Positions 19,167 to 26,138 of a stretch of 30,564 nt of DNA are shown piece after piece; positions within the stretch are counted from its first letter, which is position 1; the number at the start of each line of letters is the position of its first letter. Position numbers and translations under genes: made by a program. The DNA is from DATCKG01 sp036562385 (GTDB lineage Bacteria > Bacillota > Sulfobacillia > Symbiobacteriales > Symbiobacteriaceae). The notes below the pieces were generated by a model that was given only the letters and a program-made list of their open reading frames with translations, was not told the DNA's origin and ran no database searches. The stretch lies in the NCBI GenBank assembly GCA_036562385.1, contig DATCKG010000109.1, positions 1 to 30,564 of the forward strand, given 5' to 3'.

Positions 19167-21137
19167 GTGGAGAACCAGAAGCAGTTTGAGGCCCTGCTTT
19201 CCGAGAACCGGGTCTACGAGCCGCCGGCGGATTTCGCTGCACAGGCAAACGTGGCCGACGAAAGCCTGTACCAGTGGGCCGAGCGGGATCGGGAAGGCTT
19301 CTGGGCTGCTCAGGCAGAGAAACTGCACTGGTTCCGGCGTTGGGATCGAGTCCTGGAGTGGAATCCACCCTACGCAAAATGGTTCCTGGGCGGTAAGCTG
19401 AATGCGGCCTACAACTGCGTGGACCGTCACGTCAATAGCTGGCGGCGCACGAAGGCGGCCATCGTCTGGGAGGGTGAGCCCGGCGAGGAGCGGGTCCTGA
19501 CCTACCTGGACCTGTACCGGGAAGTGTGCCGGTTTGCCAACGTGCTGAAGCAGCTTGGGGTGAAGAAGGGCGACCGGGTTACCCTGTACATGCCGATGAT
19601 CCCGGAGGCCGTCGTGGCGATGCTGGCCTGCGCCCGGATCGGTGCACCCCACAGCGTGGTCTTCGGCGGTTTCTCCGCTGAGGCGCTGCGGGATCGCATC
19701 AATGACTGCGGCGCGAAGGTCGTGGTCACCGCGGACGGCGGCTGGCGGCGGGGCAACATCATTCCGATGAAGCAGATCACCAACGAGGCCATCGCCCAGG
19801 CCCCTTCGGTAGAACGCGTGGTGGTCGTCAAGCGGATTGGCCACGAATCCCTGGTGGCCGACGGCTGGGTGCCTGGCCGTGACCTGTGGTACCACACCCT
19901 CATGCGCAACGCTTCCGCGGACTGCCCGTGCGAGGAGATGGATGCCGAGGATCCCCTCTTCATTCTGTACACCTCCGGCTCCACCGGGAAGCCCAAGGGG
20001 GTGCTCCACACCACGGGTGGATACCTTACCCAGGTAGCCACCACCTTCCGGTATGTCTTTGACCACAAGGATTCGGATATCTACTGGTGCACGGCGGACA
20101 TTGGCTGGGTGACAGGGCACAGCTACATCGTTTACGGTCCGCTGGCCAACGGCGCCACCGTGCTCATGTACGAGGGCGCCCCGGACTATCCGGACCGGGG
20201 GCGGATCTGGGAACTCATCGACAAGTACCGGGTCAACATCTTCTACACGGCTCCCACGCTGATCCGTGCCTTCATGCGCTGGGGTGCCGAGTGGCCGCGG
20301 CAGTATCAGCTCTCCAGCCTGCGGCTGCTGGGCACCGTGGGTGAGCCCATCAACCCGGAGGCCTGGGTCTGGTACCACACCCATGTGGGTCGCGGGCGCT
20401 GTCCCATCGTGGATACCTGGTGGCAGACCGAGACCGGCGCCATCATGATCACGCCGCTGCCTGGTGTGACCACCACCAAGCCTGGTTCCGGTACCCGGCC
20501 GTTCCCCGGCATTGAGGCGGAGATCGTGGACGAGAACCGCAAGCCCGTGCCGTACGGCTCCGGTGGGTATCTGGTGATCAAGAGCCCGTGGCCGGCCATG
20601 CTGCGGATGGTCTGGGGTGACCCGCAGCGGTATGAGAAGCAGTACTTCTCCAAGTTTGACAAGGCCACGTACTTCACCGGCGACGGCGCCAAGTGGGATG
20701 AGGACGGCTACTTCTGGATTATTGGCCGCGTGGACGACGTCATCAACGTGTCGGGGCACCGGATCGGCACCATGGAAGTGGAGTCCGCCCTGGTGGACCA
20801 TCCCAGCGTGGCCGAGGCGGCTGTGATCGGGCGCTCCCACGAGGTAAAGGGCCAGGCGGTTTCGGCCTTCGTCTCCCTCAAGGAGGGCGTTCAGGGCACG
20901 CCGGAACTCCGGGAAGAGCTGAAGAAACACGTGGTGGCGAAGATCGGCGCGCTGGCCAGGCCGGAGGAGATTTTCTTCGTGGCCGACCTCCCCAAGACCC
21001 GGTCAGGCAAGATCATGCGCCGGCTCCTCAGGGACATCGCGGAAGGACGGGCCCTGGGCGATACCACCACGCTGGCGGATCCGTCAGTGGTGCAGGCGCT
21101 GCGGGAGCAGTACGAGGAAAAAGAGGGCGGCGATTAA
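19167..21137 (+). CDS. acsA: Acetyl-CoA synthetase (AMP-forming)
   Basis: It activates acetate to acetyl-CoA via acetyl-AMP in the cytosol. The 656-aa length and all family parts are present: N-terminal ACAS segment (about 35-90), P-loop-like TSGSTGKPKG (269-278), pocket residues Val315, Thr316, Val391 and Trp419 in WWQTETG, hinge GRVDDVINVSGHR, and Lys615 in PKTRSGKIMRR. The pocket set equals that of Salmonella Acs (V310/T311/V386/W414) with a constant offset of five, so acetate is the likely substrate. Lys615 is the residue acetylated in regulated Acs enzymes. GTG 19167 has AGGGAGGT 8 nt upstream. A paralogue lies 1 kb downstream. Confidence 0.95.
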   Translation: MENQKQFEALLSENRVYEPPADFAAQANVADESLYQWAERDREGFWAAQAEKLHWFRRWDRVLEWNPPYAKWFLGGKLNAAYNCVDRHVNSWRRTKAAIVWEGEPGEERVLTYLDLYREVCRFANVLKQLGVKKGDRVTLYMPMIPEAVVAMLACARIGAPHSVVFGGFSAEALRDRINDCGAKVVVTADGGWRRGNIIPMKQITNEAIAQAPSVERVVVVKRIGHESLVADGWVPGRDLWYHTLMRNASADCPCEEMDAEDPLFILYTSGSTGKPKGVLHTTGGYLTQVATTFRYVFDHKDSDIYWCTADIGWVTGHSYIVYGPLANGATVLMYEGAPDYPDRGRIWELIDKYRVNIFYTAPTLIRAFMRWGAEWPRQYQLSSLRLLGTVGEPINPEAWVWYHTHVGRGRCPIVDTWWQTETGAIMITPLPGVTTTKPGSGTRPFPGIEAEIVDENRKPVPYGSGGYLVIKSPWPAMLRMVWGDPQRYEKQYFSKFDKATYFTGDGAKWDEDGYFWIIGRVDDVINVSGHRIGTMEVESALVDHPSVAEAAVIGRSHEVKGQAVSAFVSLKEGVQGTPELREELKKHVVAKIGALARPEEIFFVADLPKTRSGKIMRRLLRDIAEGRALGDTTTLADPSVVQALREQYEEKEGGD

Positions 21138-21150
21138 GAAGGTGCGCAAA

Positions 21151-21195
21151 GCCACCGGGCCCAGGGAGTGCGCTCCCTGGGACCCGGTGGCCTTT
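21151..21195. terminator. Bidirectional terminator after acs1
   Basis: An 18-bp GC-rich stem (21151-21168 with 21173-21191, one bulged A) has a TGCG loop and CTTTTC tail. It lies between acs1 and the convergent signal peptidase gene. Confidence 0.8.
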
Positions 21196-21201
21196 TCTGG
21201 C

Positions 21202-21717
21202 TTACGGCTTGGGCAGCCCTCTTCCGCTCAGCAGCAGTCCGGGAAGGATGATCGTCAGCAGGATGCCCGTGGGGCGCCGGACCCAACGGCTGACATACCC
21301 CAACAGCGGGATCCGGAAGATGCACCGGCCCACCACCTGCTCCCGGGCCACCGGGAGGGCGTCCGGAGCCGCGTTGGCATCTCCTTTGGTGACGTACCCG
21401 ACGGGCTGGCCCCCGGCGGTCACGATGCCGACCACCCGGTGCGTGATCAGCGCGGTGCCCTCCCGTGCCCGGAACGTAATCACATCGCCTTCCCGGATGT
21501 CATCCTCCGGGACGAGGGGCCGCACCAGGATGACATCGCCCATGCGCAGGGCGGGTTCCATGGAACCGCTGATGACGTGCAGCACTTTGTAGCCCGCCAC
21601 GGCGGAAATGCCGTCTGTGGAAGGGCGGGTGCAGAGCAGCACGAACCCGTGGGTGGCAAGGATCAGCAGCAGAAGCAACAAGATCGCCGCCTGGCCGAGG
21701 CGGGTCAGGGTGTTCAT
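21202..21717 (-). CDS. sipW: Signal peptidase I, SipW (ER) type
   Basis: A 171-aa membrane peptidase that removes signal peptides outside the membrane. It has an N-terminal TM helix (about 8-28), catalytic Ser52 in VISGSMEPAL, a GDVI strand and His93 in ITHRVVG. The His in place of the bacterial Lys marks the ER/archaeal Ser-His type, as in Bacillus SipW. A second hydrophobic stretch lies near the C-terminus (about 150-165). Bacillus SipW processes the biofilm proteins TasA/TapA; no such substrate gene is in this window. RBS GGAGG is 8 nt before ATG. It is wedged between the two acs genes on the opposite strand. Confidence 0.88.
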   Translation of the reverse strand: MNTLTRLGQAAILLLLLLILATHGFVLLCTRPSTDGISAVAGYKVLHVISGSMEPALRMGDVILVRPLVPEDDIREGDVITFRAREGTALITHRVVGIVTAGGQPVGYVTKGDANAAPDALPVAREQVVGRCIFRIPLLGYVSRWVRRPTGILLTIILPGLLLSGRGLPKP

Positions 21718-21752
21718 GGGAACGTCCTCCTGGATGGCAGTTCAGTGCTCTC

Positions 21753-21796
21753 ATCATAGGACAGATCGGTTTCGTTCAGGGTAAAAATTGGGTAAA
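21753..21796 (-). promoter_or_regulatory. Possible activator-dependent promoter of sipW
   Basis: On the minus strand TATGAT (21758-21753) is a good -10 with no -35 at the right distance. In its place are two direct repeats TTTACCC (21796-21790 and 21785-21779) exactly 11 bp apart, a layout seen at response-regulator-activated promoters such as PhoP sites. Confidence 0.35.
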
Positions 21797-21854
21797 GATT
21801 GTTTATTTACACAGAGGGCGATTCCCGCGGCCGGTGAGGGGCCCCGGCGGTGGG

Positions 21855-21890
21855 AAAAAAGGTGGCCTGCTTCCGAAAGGGAAGCAGGCC
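21855..21890 (-). terminator. Orphan minus-strand terminator
   Basis: GGCCTGCTTCC (21864-21874) and GGAAGCAGGCC (21880-21890) form a perfect 11-bp stem with a 5-nt loop. On the minus strand it is followed by ACC and six T (21860-21855). No minus-strand gene lies to its right. Confidence 0.6.
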
Positions 21891-22100
21891 AATCTTGTTG
21901 ACGAAAAGAGGAAATCGAGGGAAAAGGCAGAAATTACCTCTATAGGCAGATGCAACCATACGCCAGACCGGTGCCCCGCCGTCCATGGCTATTTGCGCCG
22001 GAGGCCGGCGGCGGCGCCCACCGCCCGGGGCTTGTGAGCGGAAAAGCCGGGATGGCTCCGGGCTTGGTTCGAAGACCGATGGAAGTGGGGGTGGAGTCGG

Positions 22101-23990
22101 ATGGAGTCCCTGAGCGGACGGATGGAGGGGGGCGGCAAGATCCTGCCTCCGGAGAACGTGGTCAAGGAGGCGGTGGTCCCCGATTACGAGCGGTATTATC
22201 AGGAGGCCATGGCCGACATCGAGGCGTACTGGGACCGGGTGGCCCGCACGGAGGTCGACTGGTTCCGGCCGTACGACAAGGTGCTGGAGTGGGAGTACCC
22301 CCATGCCCGCTGGTTTGTGGGCGGCCAGATCAACGCCTGCTACAACGCCCTGGACCGCCACGCGGACGGCCCCCGGCGCAATAAGGTGGCGCTCATCTGG
22401 GTGGGGGAAAACGGCGAGGAGCGGGTATACACCTTCGCGATGCTCCGCCGGGAAGTGGCCAAGGTGGCAGGCGGCCTGAAGAAGCTGGGCGTAAAGAAAG
22501 GGGACCGGGTGGTCATCTACATGCCCCTCACTCCGGAGGGGATTTTCGCCATGCTGGCCTGCGCCCGGATCGGAGCGGTCCACAGCGTGGTCTACGCCGG
22601 GCTGGGCGCGTCGGCACTGCGGCAGCGGATTGAGGATGCCCAGGCCAAGGTGGTGATCTGTTCCGACGTGGGCTACCGCCGGGGCCGGCGGGTCGCACTC
22701 AAGCCCATCGTGGATGAGGCAGTGGCGGGCATCCCCCATGTGGAGCATGTGGTGGTCCACCGCCGGATGAAGCCGCCTCTGGCCCTCAATCCGGGGGAGA
22801 CGGACTTCGATGAACTGAAGGCGTCCGGTGACCCGCGGACTCCTTGCGAGGTGATGGACGCCAACGACTGGCTCTTTATTCTGTATACCTCCGGTTCCAC
22901 TGGCAAGCCCAAGGGCCCCGCGTATACCCACGGCGGTTTCCTGGTGGGCACCCAGCACCACTGGCGGATGGCCTGTGACATCCAGGAGAACGACGTCTAC
23001 TTCTGCACGTCGGACATCGGCTGGATGGTTGGCCACGCCATCATGGTGTACGGCCCGTGGGCCAACGGGACCACCGTGGTGGCCCGGGAGGGCGCCCCGG
23101 ACTATCCCCACCCCGGCGTCATCTGGGAACTGGTGGAGCGGCTGCAGGTGACCAAGATGTATACCGCGCCCACCGTGCTGCGCATGTTCATGCGCTTCGG
23201 GCCGGAGTACCCCCGCCGGTATGACCTCTCCAGCCTGAAAGTGTTGGTCTGCGCGGGCGAGCCGCTGAATCCGGAGGCGCAGCTGTGGGCCTATGAGCAC
23301 ATCATGCAGGGGCGGGGCCCGGTGCTGGACAACTGGTGGCAGACGGAGACCGCCTCGCCCACCATCGGGACGATGCCTTCTTATCCCGTGAAGCCTGGCT
23401 CAGCCGGCAAGCCCTTCCCCGGGTACCGGGTGGAGGTGCTGGACCGCAACGGCAATCCGGTGGGGCCGAACCAGACCGGACTGCTGTGCCTGCGGGGACC
23501 GTGGCCCTCGATGTTCCGCACCATCTGGGGGGCGCCGGAACGGTACGAGGAATACTGGAAGCAAATTGATGGCGTCTATTACGCCGGTGACCTGGCCACC
23601 GTGGATGAGGAGGGGTACATCCGGATCCACGGCCGGGCGGACGACGTGCTGAACGTGGCAGGTCACCGCATCGGCACCGCCGACGTGGAAAACGTCCTGG
23701 TCAGCCATCCGGCGGTGGCCGAGGCGGCGGTGATCGGCAAGCCGGATCCCATCAAGGGGGAACAGATCAAGGCCTTCGTCACGCTGCGGGAGGGTCACCA
23801 GCCTTCCGACGATCTGACCCACGCACTGATCAGCCACGTACGGCACCACCTGGGGCCCATCGCGACCCCCTCTGAAGTGAGCTACGTGGAGAAGCTGCCC
23901 AAGACCCGCTCGGGCAAGATCATGCGCCGGGTGTTGAAGGCCCAGGAACTGGGCATGGATCCTGGTGACCTGACGACGCTGGAAGAGTAA
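22101..23990 (+). CDS. Acyl-CoA synthetase, Acs/PrpE-like paralogue
   Basis: An AMP-forming short-chain acyl-CoA synthetase of 629 aa, clearly related to acs1: TSGSTGKPKG (263-272), WWQTETA with Trp413, the GRADDVLNVAGHR hinge and Lys606 in PKTRSGKIMRR. The pocket differs: Met309, Val310 and Ala385 stand where acs1 has Val, Thr and Val. In studied enzymes, Ala at the last position widens the pocket for propionate, so propionate or another small acid is a better guess than acetate; this is inference. ATG 22101 has GGTGGAG 5 nt upstream. It ends 118 nt before sigG. Confidence 0.88.
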   Translation: MESLSGRMEGGGKILPPENVVKEAVVPDYERYYQEAMADIEAYWDRVARTEVDWFRPYDKVLEWEYPHARWFVGGQINACYNALDRHADGPRRNKVALIWVGENGEERVYTFAMLRREVAKVAGGLKKLGVKKGDRVVIYMPLTPEGIFAMLACARIGAVHSVVYAGLGASALRQRIEDAQAKVVICSDVGYRRGRRVALKPIVDEAVAGIPHVEHVVVHRRMKPPLALNPGETDFDELKASGDPRTPCEVMDANDWLFILYTSGSTGKPKGPAYTHGGFLVGTQHHWRMACDIQENDVYFCTSDIGWMVGHAIMVYGPWANGTTVVAREGAPDYPHPGVIWELVERLQVTKMYTAPTVLRMFMRFGPEYPRRYDLSSLKVLVCAGEPLNPEAQLWAYEHIMQGRGPVLDNWWQTETASPTIGTMPSYPVKPGSAGKPFPGYRVEVLDRNGNPVGPNQTGLLCLRGPWPSMFRTIWGAPERYEEYWKQIDGVYYAGDLATVDEEGYIRIHGRADDVLNVAGHRIGTADVENVLVSHPAVAEAAVIGKPDPIKGEQIKAFVTLREGHQPSDDLTHALISHVRHHLGPIATPSEVSYVEKLPKTRSGKIMRRVLKAQELGMDPGDLTTLEE

Positions 23991-24030
23991 GTACAGCCGG
24001 CTTGGCGGGTCGGCGTCCCCCCGCGCCGCC

Positions 24031-24060
24031 GAATAGCCCCCGGAAGCGATGGACATACTC
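24031..24060 (+). promoter_or_regulatory. SigG-type promoter of sigG
   Basis: GAATA (24031-24035), an 18-nt spacer and CATACTC (24054-24060). The SigG consensus is about GHATR-N17/18-CATNHTA, so only the last base differs. Transcription would begin near 24067, upstream of ATG 24109. Self-activation of sigG is known in Bacillus. Confidence 0.55.
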
Positions 24061-24108
24061 ACGGATGTATCGCTGCTTAGCGGCGCGGGGGAGGAAACGA
24101 CCCAGGCG

Positions 24109-24879
24109 ATGATCAACAAGGTAGAGATCTGCGGAGTCAACACAGCCAAACTGCCGGTACTGACCAACGCACAGATGCGGGAACTCTTTACGCGGCTGCA
24201 GGCAGGTGACACGGCGGTTCGGGAACAGCTCATCACGGGAAACCTGCGGCTGGTGCTGAGCGTGATTCAGCGGTTCAACAACCGCGGGGAATACGTGGAC
24301 GATCTCTTCCAGGTCGGCTGCATTGGTCTGATGAAGGCCATCGACAATTTCGACCTGGGGCAGAACGTCAAGTTCAGCACCTATGCGGTTCCCATGATCA
24401 TCGGTGAGATCCGCCGGTACCTGCGGGACAACAACCCCATCCGGGTCAGCCGCTCCCTGCGGGACATCGCGTACAAGGCCCTGCAGGTCCGGGATAATTT
24501 GGTAAACCGGCTTTCCCGGGAACCTACGGTGCAGGAGATCGCCGATGAGTTGAAGATGCCGGTGGAAGAAGTGGTCTTTGCCCTGGACTCCATTCAGGAA
24601 CCTGTCTCCCTCTTTGAGCCGCTTTACCAGGACGGGGGCGATCCCATCTACGTCATGGATCAGGTGAGCGATGAAAAGAGCCAGGACGCCCAGTGGCTGG
24701 AGGGCATTTCCATCCGGGAGGCCCTGCAGCGGCTCAACGAGCGGGAACGCCTGATCCTGACGCTCCGGTTCTTTGAAGGGAAGACGCAGATGGAGGTGGC
24801 CGAGGAGATCGGGATCTCCCAGGCCCAGGTGAGCCGCCTGGAGAAAGCAGCCCTCAACCACATGCGAAAGTACGTCTGA
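24109..24879 (+). CDS. sigG: RNA polymerase sigma-G factor (forespore)
   Basis: The late forespore sigma factor, which directs forespore genes after engulfment. The 256-aa product begins INKVEICGVNTAKLPVL, the SigG-specific N-terminus that binds SpoIIAB/CsfB-type inhibitors. Region 2 contains GNLRLVLSVIQRFNNRG, DDLFQVGCIGLMKAIDNFD and the MIIGEIRRYLRD stretch. Region 4 ends with KTQMEVAEEIGISQAQVSRLEKAAL. Identity to Bacillus SigG is high throughout. The frame is open to ATG 24049, but that start would lie before the predicted transcription start and add 20 residues foreign to the family. GGGGGAGG at 24087-24094 is 14 nt from ATG 24109, longer than ideal, so translation may be weak. A terminator follows. 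Confidence 0.95.
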   Translation: MINKVEICGVNTAKLPVLTNAQMRELFTRLQAGDTAVREQLITGNLRLVLSVIQRFNNRGEYVDDLFQVGCIGLMKAIDNFDLGQNVKFSTYAVPMIIGEIRRYLRDNNPIRVSRSLRDIAYKALQVRDNLVNRLSREPTVQEIADELKMPVEEVVFALDSIQEPVSLFEPLYQDGGDPIYVMDQVSDEKSQDAQWLEGISIREALQRLNERERLILTLRFFEGKTQMEVAEEIGISQAQVSRLEKAALNHMRKYV

Positions 24880-24885
24880 ATACGG

Positions 24886-24912
24886 GCCCGCCCTGTCCGG
24901 GGCGGGCTCTTT
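24886..24912 (+). terminator. Terminator of sigG
   Basis: GCCCGCCC (24886-24893) pairs with GGGCGGGC (24900-24907), followed by TCTTTC. It lies 6 nt past the sigG stop and separates it from spoIIR. Confidence 0.75.
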
Positions 24913-24941
24913 CGTTGTCTGCCGCGGCGGCGATTCTGCTG

Positions 24942-24970
24942 GTTTAGATTGACATAAGTTAGGCAACACT
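24942..24970 (+). promoter_or_regulatory. SigF-type promoter of spoIIR
   Basis: GTTTA (24942-24946), a 15-nt spacer and GGCAACACT (24962-24970) match the SigF consensus GYWTA-N15/16-GGNRANAMT at every defined base. It lies 36 nt before the spoIIR ATG. SigF control of spoIIR is established in Bacillus. Confidence 0.7.
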
Positions 24971-25006
24971 CCCTGTTGAACGGTTCAGATAAAGGGAGAG
25001 GGAACG

Positions 25007-25981
25007 ATGCGACAGAGATGGCTGAACGGATGGGGACTGCTCTTGACCGGCGGTGTGTTGATGGTCGCAGCCTGGACGTTTCCCACCATGAACCGGCAGG
25101 TCCCGGAGTGGGCCGACCAGGTGATCCGGCTGCACGTGGTGGCCAACAGCGACTCCTGGAAGGATCAGGCAATTAAGCGGGCGGTGCGGGATGCGATTCT
25201 GGATGAGGTGACACCGCTCTTTATCGGAACCAAGACCGTGGAAGAGGCCCAGGAGGCGATCCGGCAGGCGGAGCCTCAGATTCGGGAGGCTGCCCTTCGG
25301 GTGCTCCGGCAGTATGGAGTGTCCTATGGCGTGGCTTTGGAGATGGGGCGCTTCGCCTTCCCCGACCGGGTGTATGGCCGGGTTTTTCTCCCTGCCGGGG
25401 AGTACAACGCCCTGCGGGTGAAGCTGGGCAAAGGCCGGGGAGCGAACTGGTGGTGCGTGCTTTTTCCGCCCCTCTGCTTCGTCGACTGGTCCACCGGCGT
25501 GGTGCTGGAACCGAAGCCGGGCACCGACGGCAAGGAGACGGTGACCGTTTCCCGCAGGGAAGTGCGGGCCCTGCTGGACGAAGAGGAAGCGGAAAAGATG
25601 CCGGTGCGGATCCGGTCGGTGGCCTGGGACTGGCTTACCCGGCGGATCGGGGGCCGCTCCGCAAAAGGTGCGACAACTGACTCTGCCCTTCCGCATACTG
25701 TTTTGGGTAAGGGAGGGGAGACCGGAATGGCCTTTACCAAAGCGTCCGACCTGCGCAAGGAAGTGATCGACATCCGGACCGGGCGCCGGCTGGGTGAACT
25801 GATCGACGTGGAGATCGACGATGAGACCGGCCGCATCACCGCCATCGTGGTGCCGGGGGAAGCCAAGTTTTTCGGGTTTGTGGGGAGTGGTCCCGACCTG
25901 GTGATCCCCTGGTCAAAGATCAAGCGGATCGGTCCCGACTGCATTCTGGTGGAACTGGACAGCCCGGCATCATCCGGCTGA
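25007..25981 (+). CDS. spoIIR: Stage II sporulation protein R, in-frame with YlmC domain
   Basis: SpoIIR is made in the forespore and signals across the septum to make SpoIIGA cleave pro-SigE. Residues 10-27 form a TM/signal segment; 40-175 hold the SpoIIR core, with VIRLHVVANSDSWKDQAIK, RVFLPAGEYNALRVKLG and GANWWCVLFPPLCF. Here the frame runs on without a stop into a complete YlmC/YmxH PRC-barrel domain (241-324). SpoIIR alone is about 220 aa in other species. A -1 shift at the AAAA run (25663-25666) would give R-C-D-N and stop at TGA 25678-25680, a 224-residue product. So this is either a true fusion, a frameshift or a sequence error. ATG 25007 has GGGAGAGGG upstream (24994-25002) and a SigF promoter. 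Confidence 0.85.
   Translation: MRQRWLNGWGLLLTGGVLMVAAWTFPTMNRQVPEWADQVIRLHVVANSDSWKDQAIKRAVRDAILDEVTPLFIGTKTVEEAQEAIRQAEPQIREAALRVLRQYGVSYGVALEMGRFAFPDRVYGRVFLPAGEYNALRVKLGKGRGANWWCVLFPPLCFVDWSTGVVLEPKPGTDGKETVTVSRREVRALLDEEEAEKMPVRIRSVAWDWLTRRIGGRSAKGATTDSALPHTVLGKGGETGMAFTKASDLRKEVIDIRTGRRLGELIDVEIDDETGRITAIVVPGEAKFFGFVGSGPDLVIPWSKIKRIGPDCILVELDSPASSG
25727..25981 (+). CDS. ylmC: YlmC/YmxH-family PRC-barrel protein (internal start)
   Basis: An 84-aa PRC-barrel protein, normally a free-standing gene next to sigma or ylm genes in spore formers. The frame is the same as that of spoIIR. ATG 25727 has a strong RBS, GGGAGGGGAG (25711-25720), 6 nt upstream, and gives the usual N-terminus and length of the family: KASDLRKEVIDIRTGRRLG, VEIDDETGRITAIVVPG, KFFGF, DLVIPWSKIKRIGPDCILVEL. 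A weak SigA-like pair (GCGACA 25670-25675, CATACT 25694-25699) lies ahead. Separate production from this start is therefore likely even if a fusion is also made. The molecular role of YlmC is unclear. Confidence 0.75.
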   Translation: MAFTKASDLRKEVIDIRTGRRLGELIDVEIDDETGRITAIVVPGEAKFFGFVGSGPDLVIPWSKIKRIGPDCILVELDSPASSG

Positions 25982-26007
25982 GGGAGCAGCCGCGCGGGAA
26001 CAACCGA

Positions 26008-26037
26008 TTGCAAATGGATGTCTGTTCCTACTATGAT
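26008..26037 (+). promoter_or_regulatory. SigA-type promoter of the pgeF-divIVA cluster
   Basis: TTGCAA (26008-26013), an 18-nt spacer and TATGAT (26032-26037). It lies about 100 nt ahead of pgeF. A second candidate, extended -10 TGCTAGAAT (26092-26100), has no clear -35. Confidence 0.5.
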
Positions 26038-26138
26038 GAAAATGAAGTAGCCGGGGCGCCGCTTGCTTTGCTAGCTGTTCGGGCATGCCTCTGCTAGAAT
26101 GGCAGACAAGGACGTCAAGCAGAGCAGGAGGTGCGCCG

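Larger units (their letters stand above)
21718..22100. other. Intergenic region between sipW and acs2
   Basis: About 380 nt with no supported gene. It contains the sipW upstream repeats, a minus-strand hairpin with T-run (21855-21890), and a single copy of the acs1-leader motif (CCGATGGAA, 22076-22084) 16 nt before the acs2 ATG. Confidence 0.4.

Noticed and set aside
18345..20930. An 861-codon minus-strand open frame through acs1
   Set aside because: It is antisense to the well-conserved acs1. Only its last 162 codons, with RBS and lipobox, look like a gene.
22062..22084. GGTTCGAAGACC, resembling a tRNA T-arm
   Set aside because: No acceptor stem, anticodon arm or CCA-compatible end can be formed around it.
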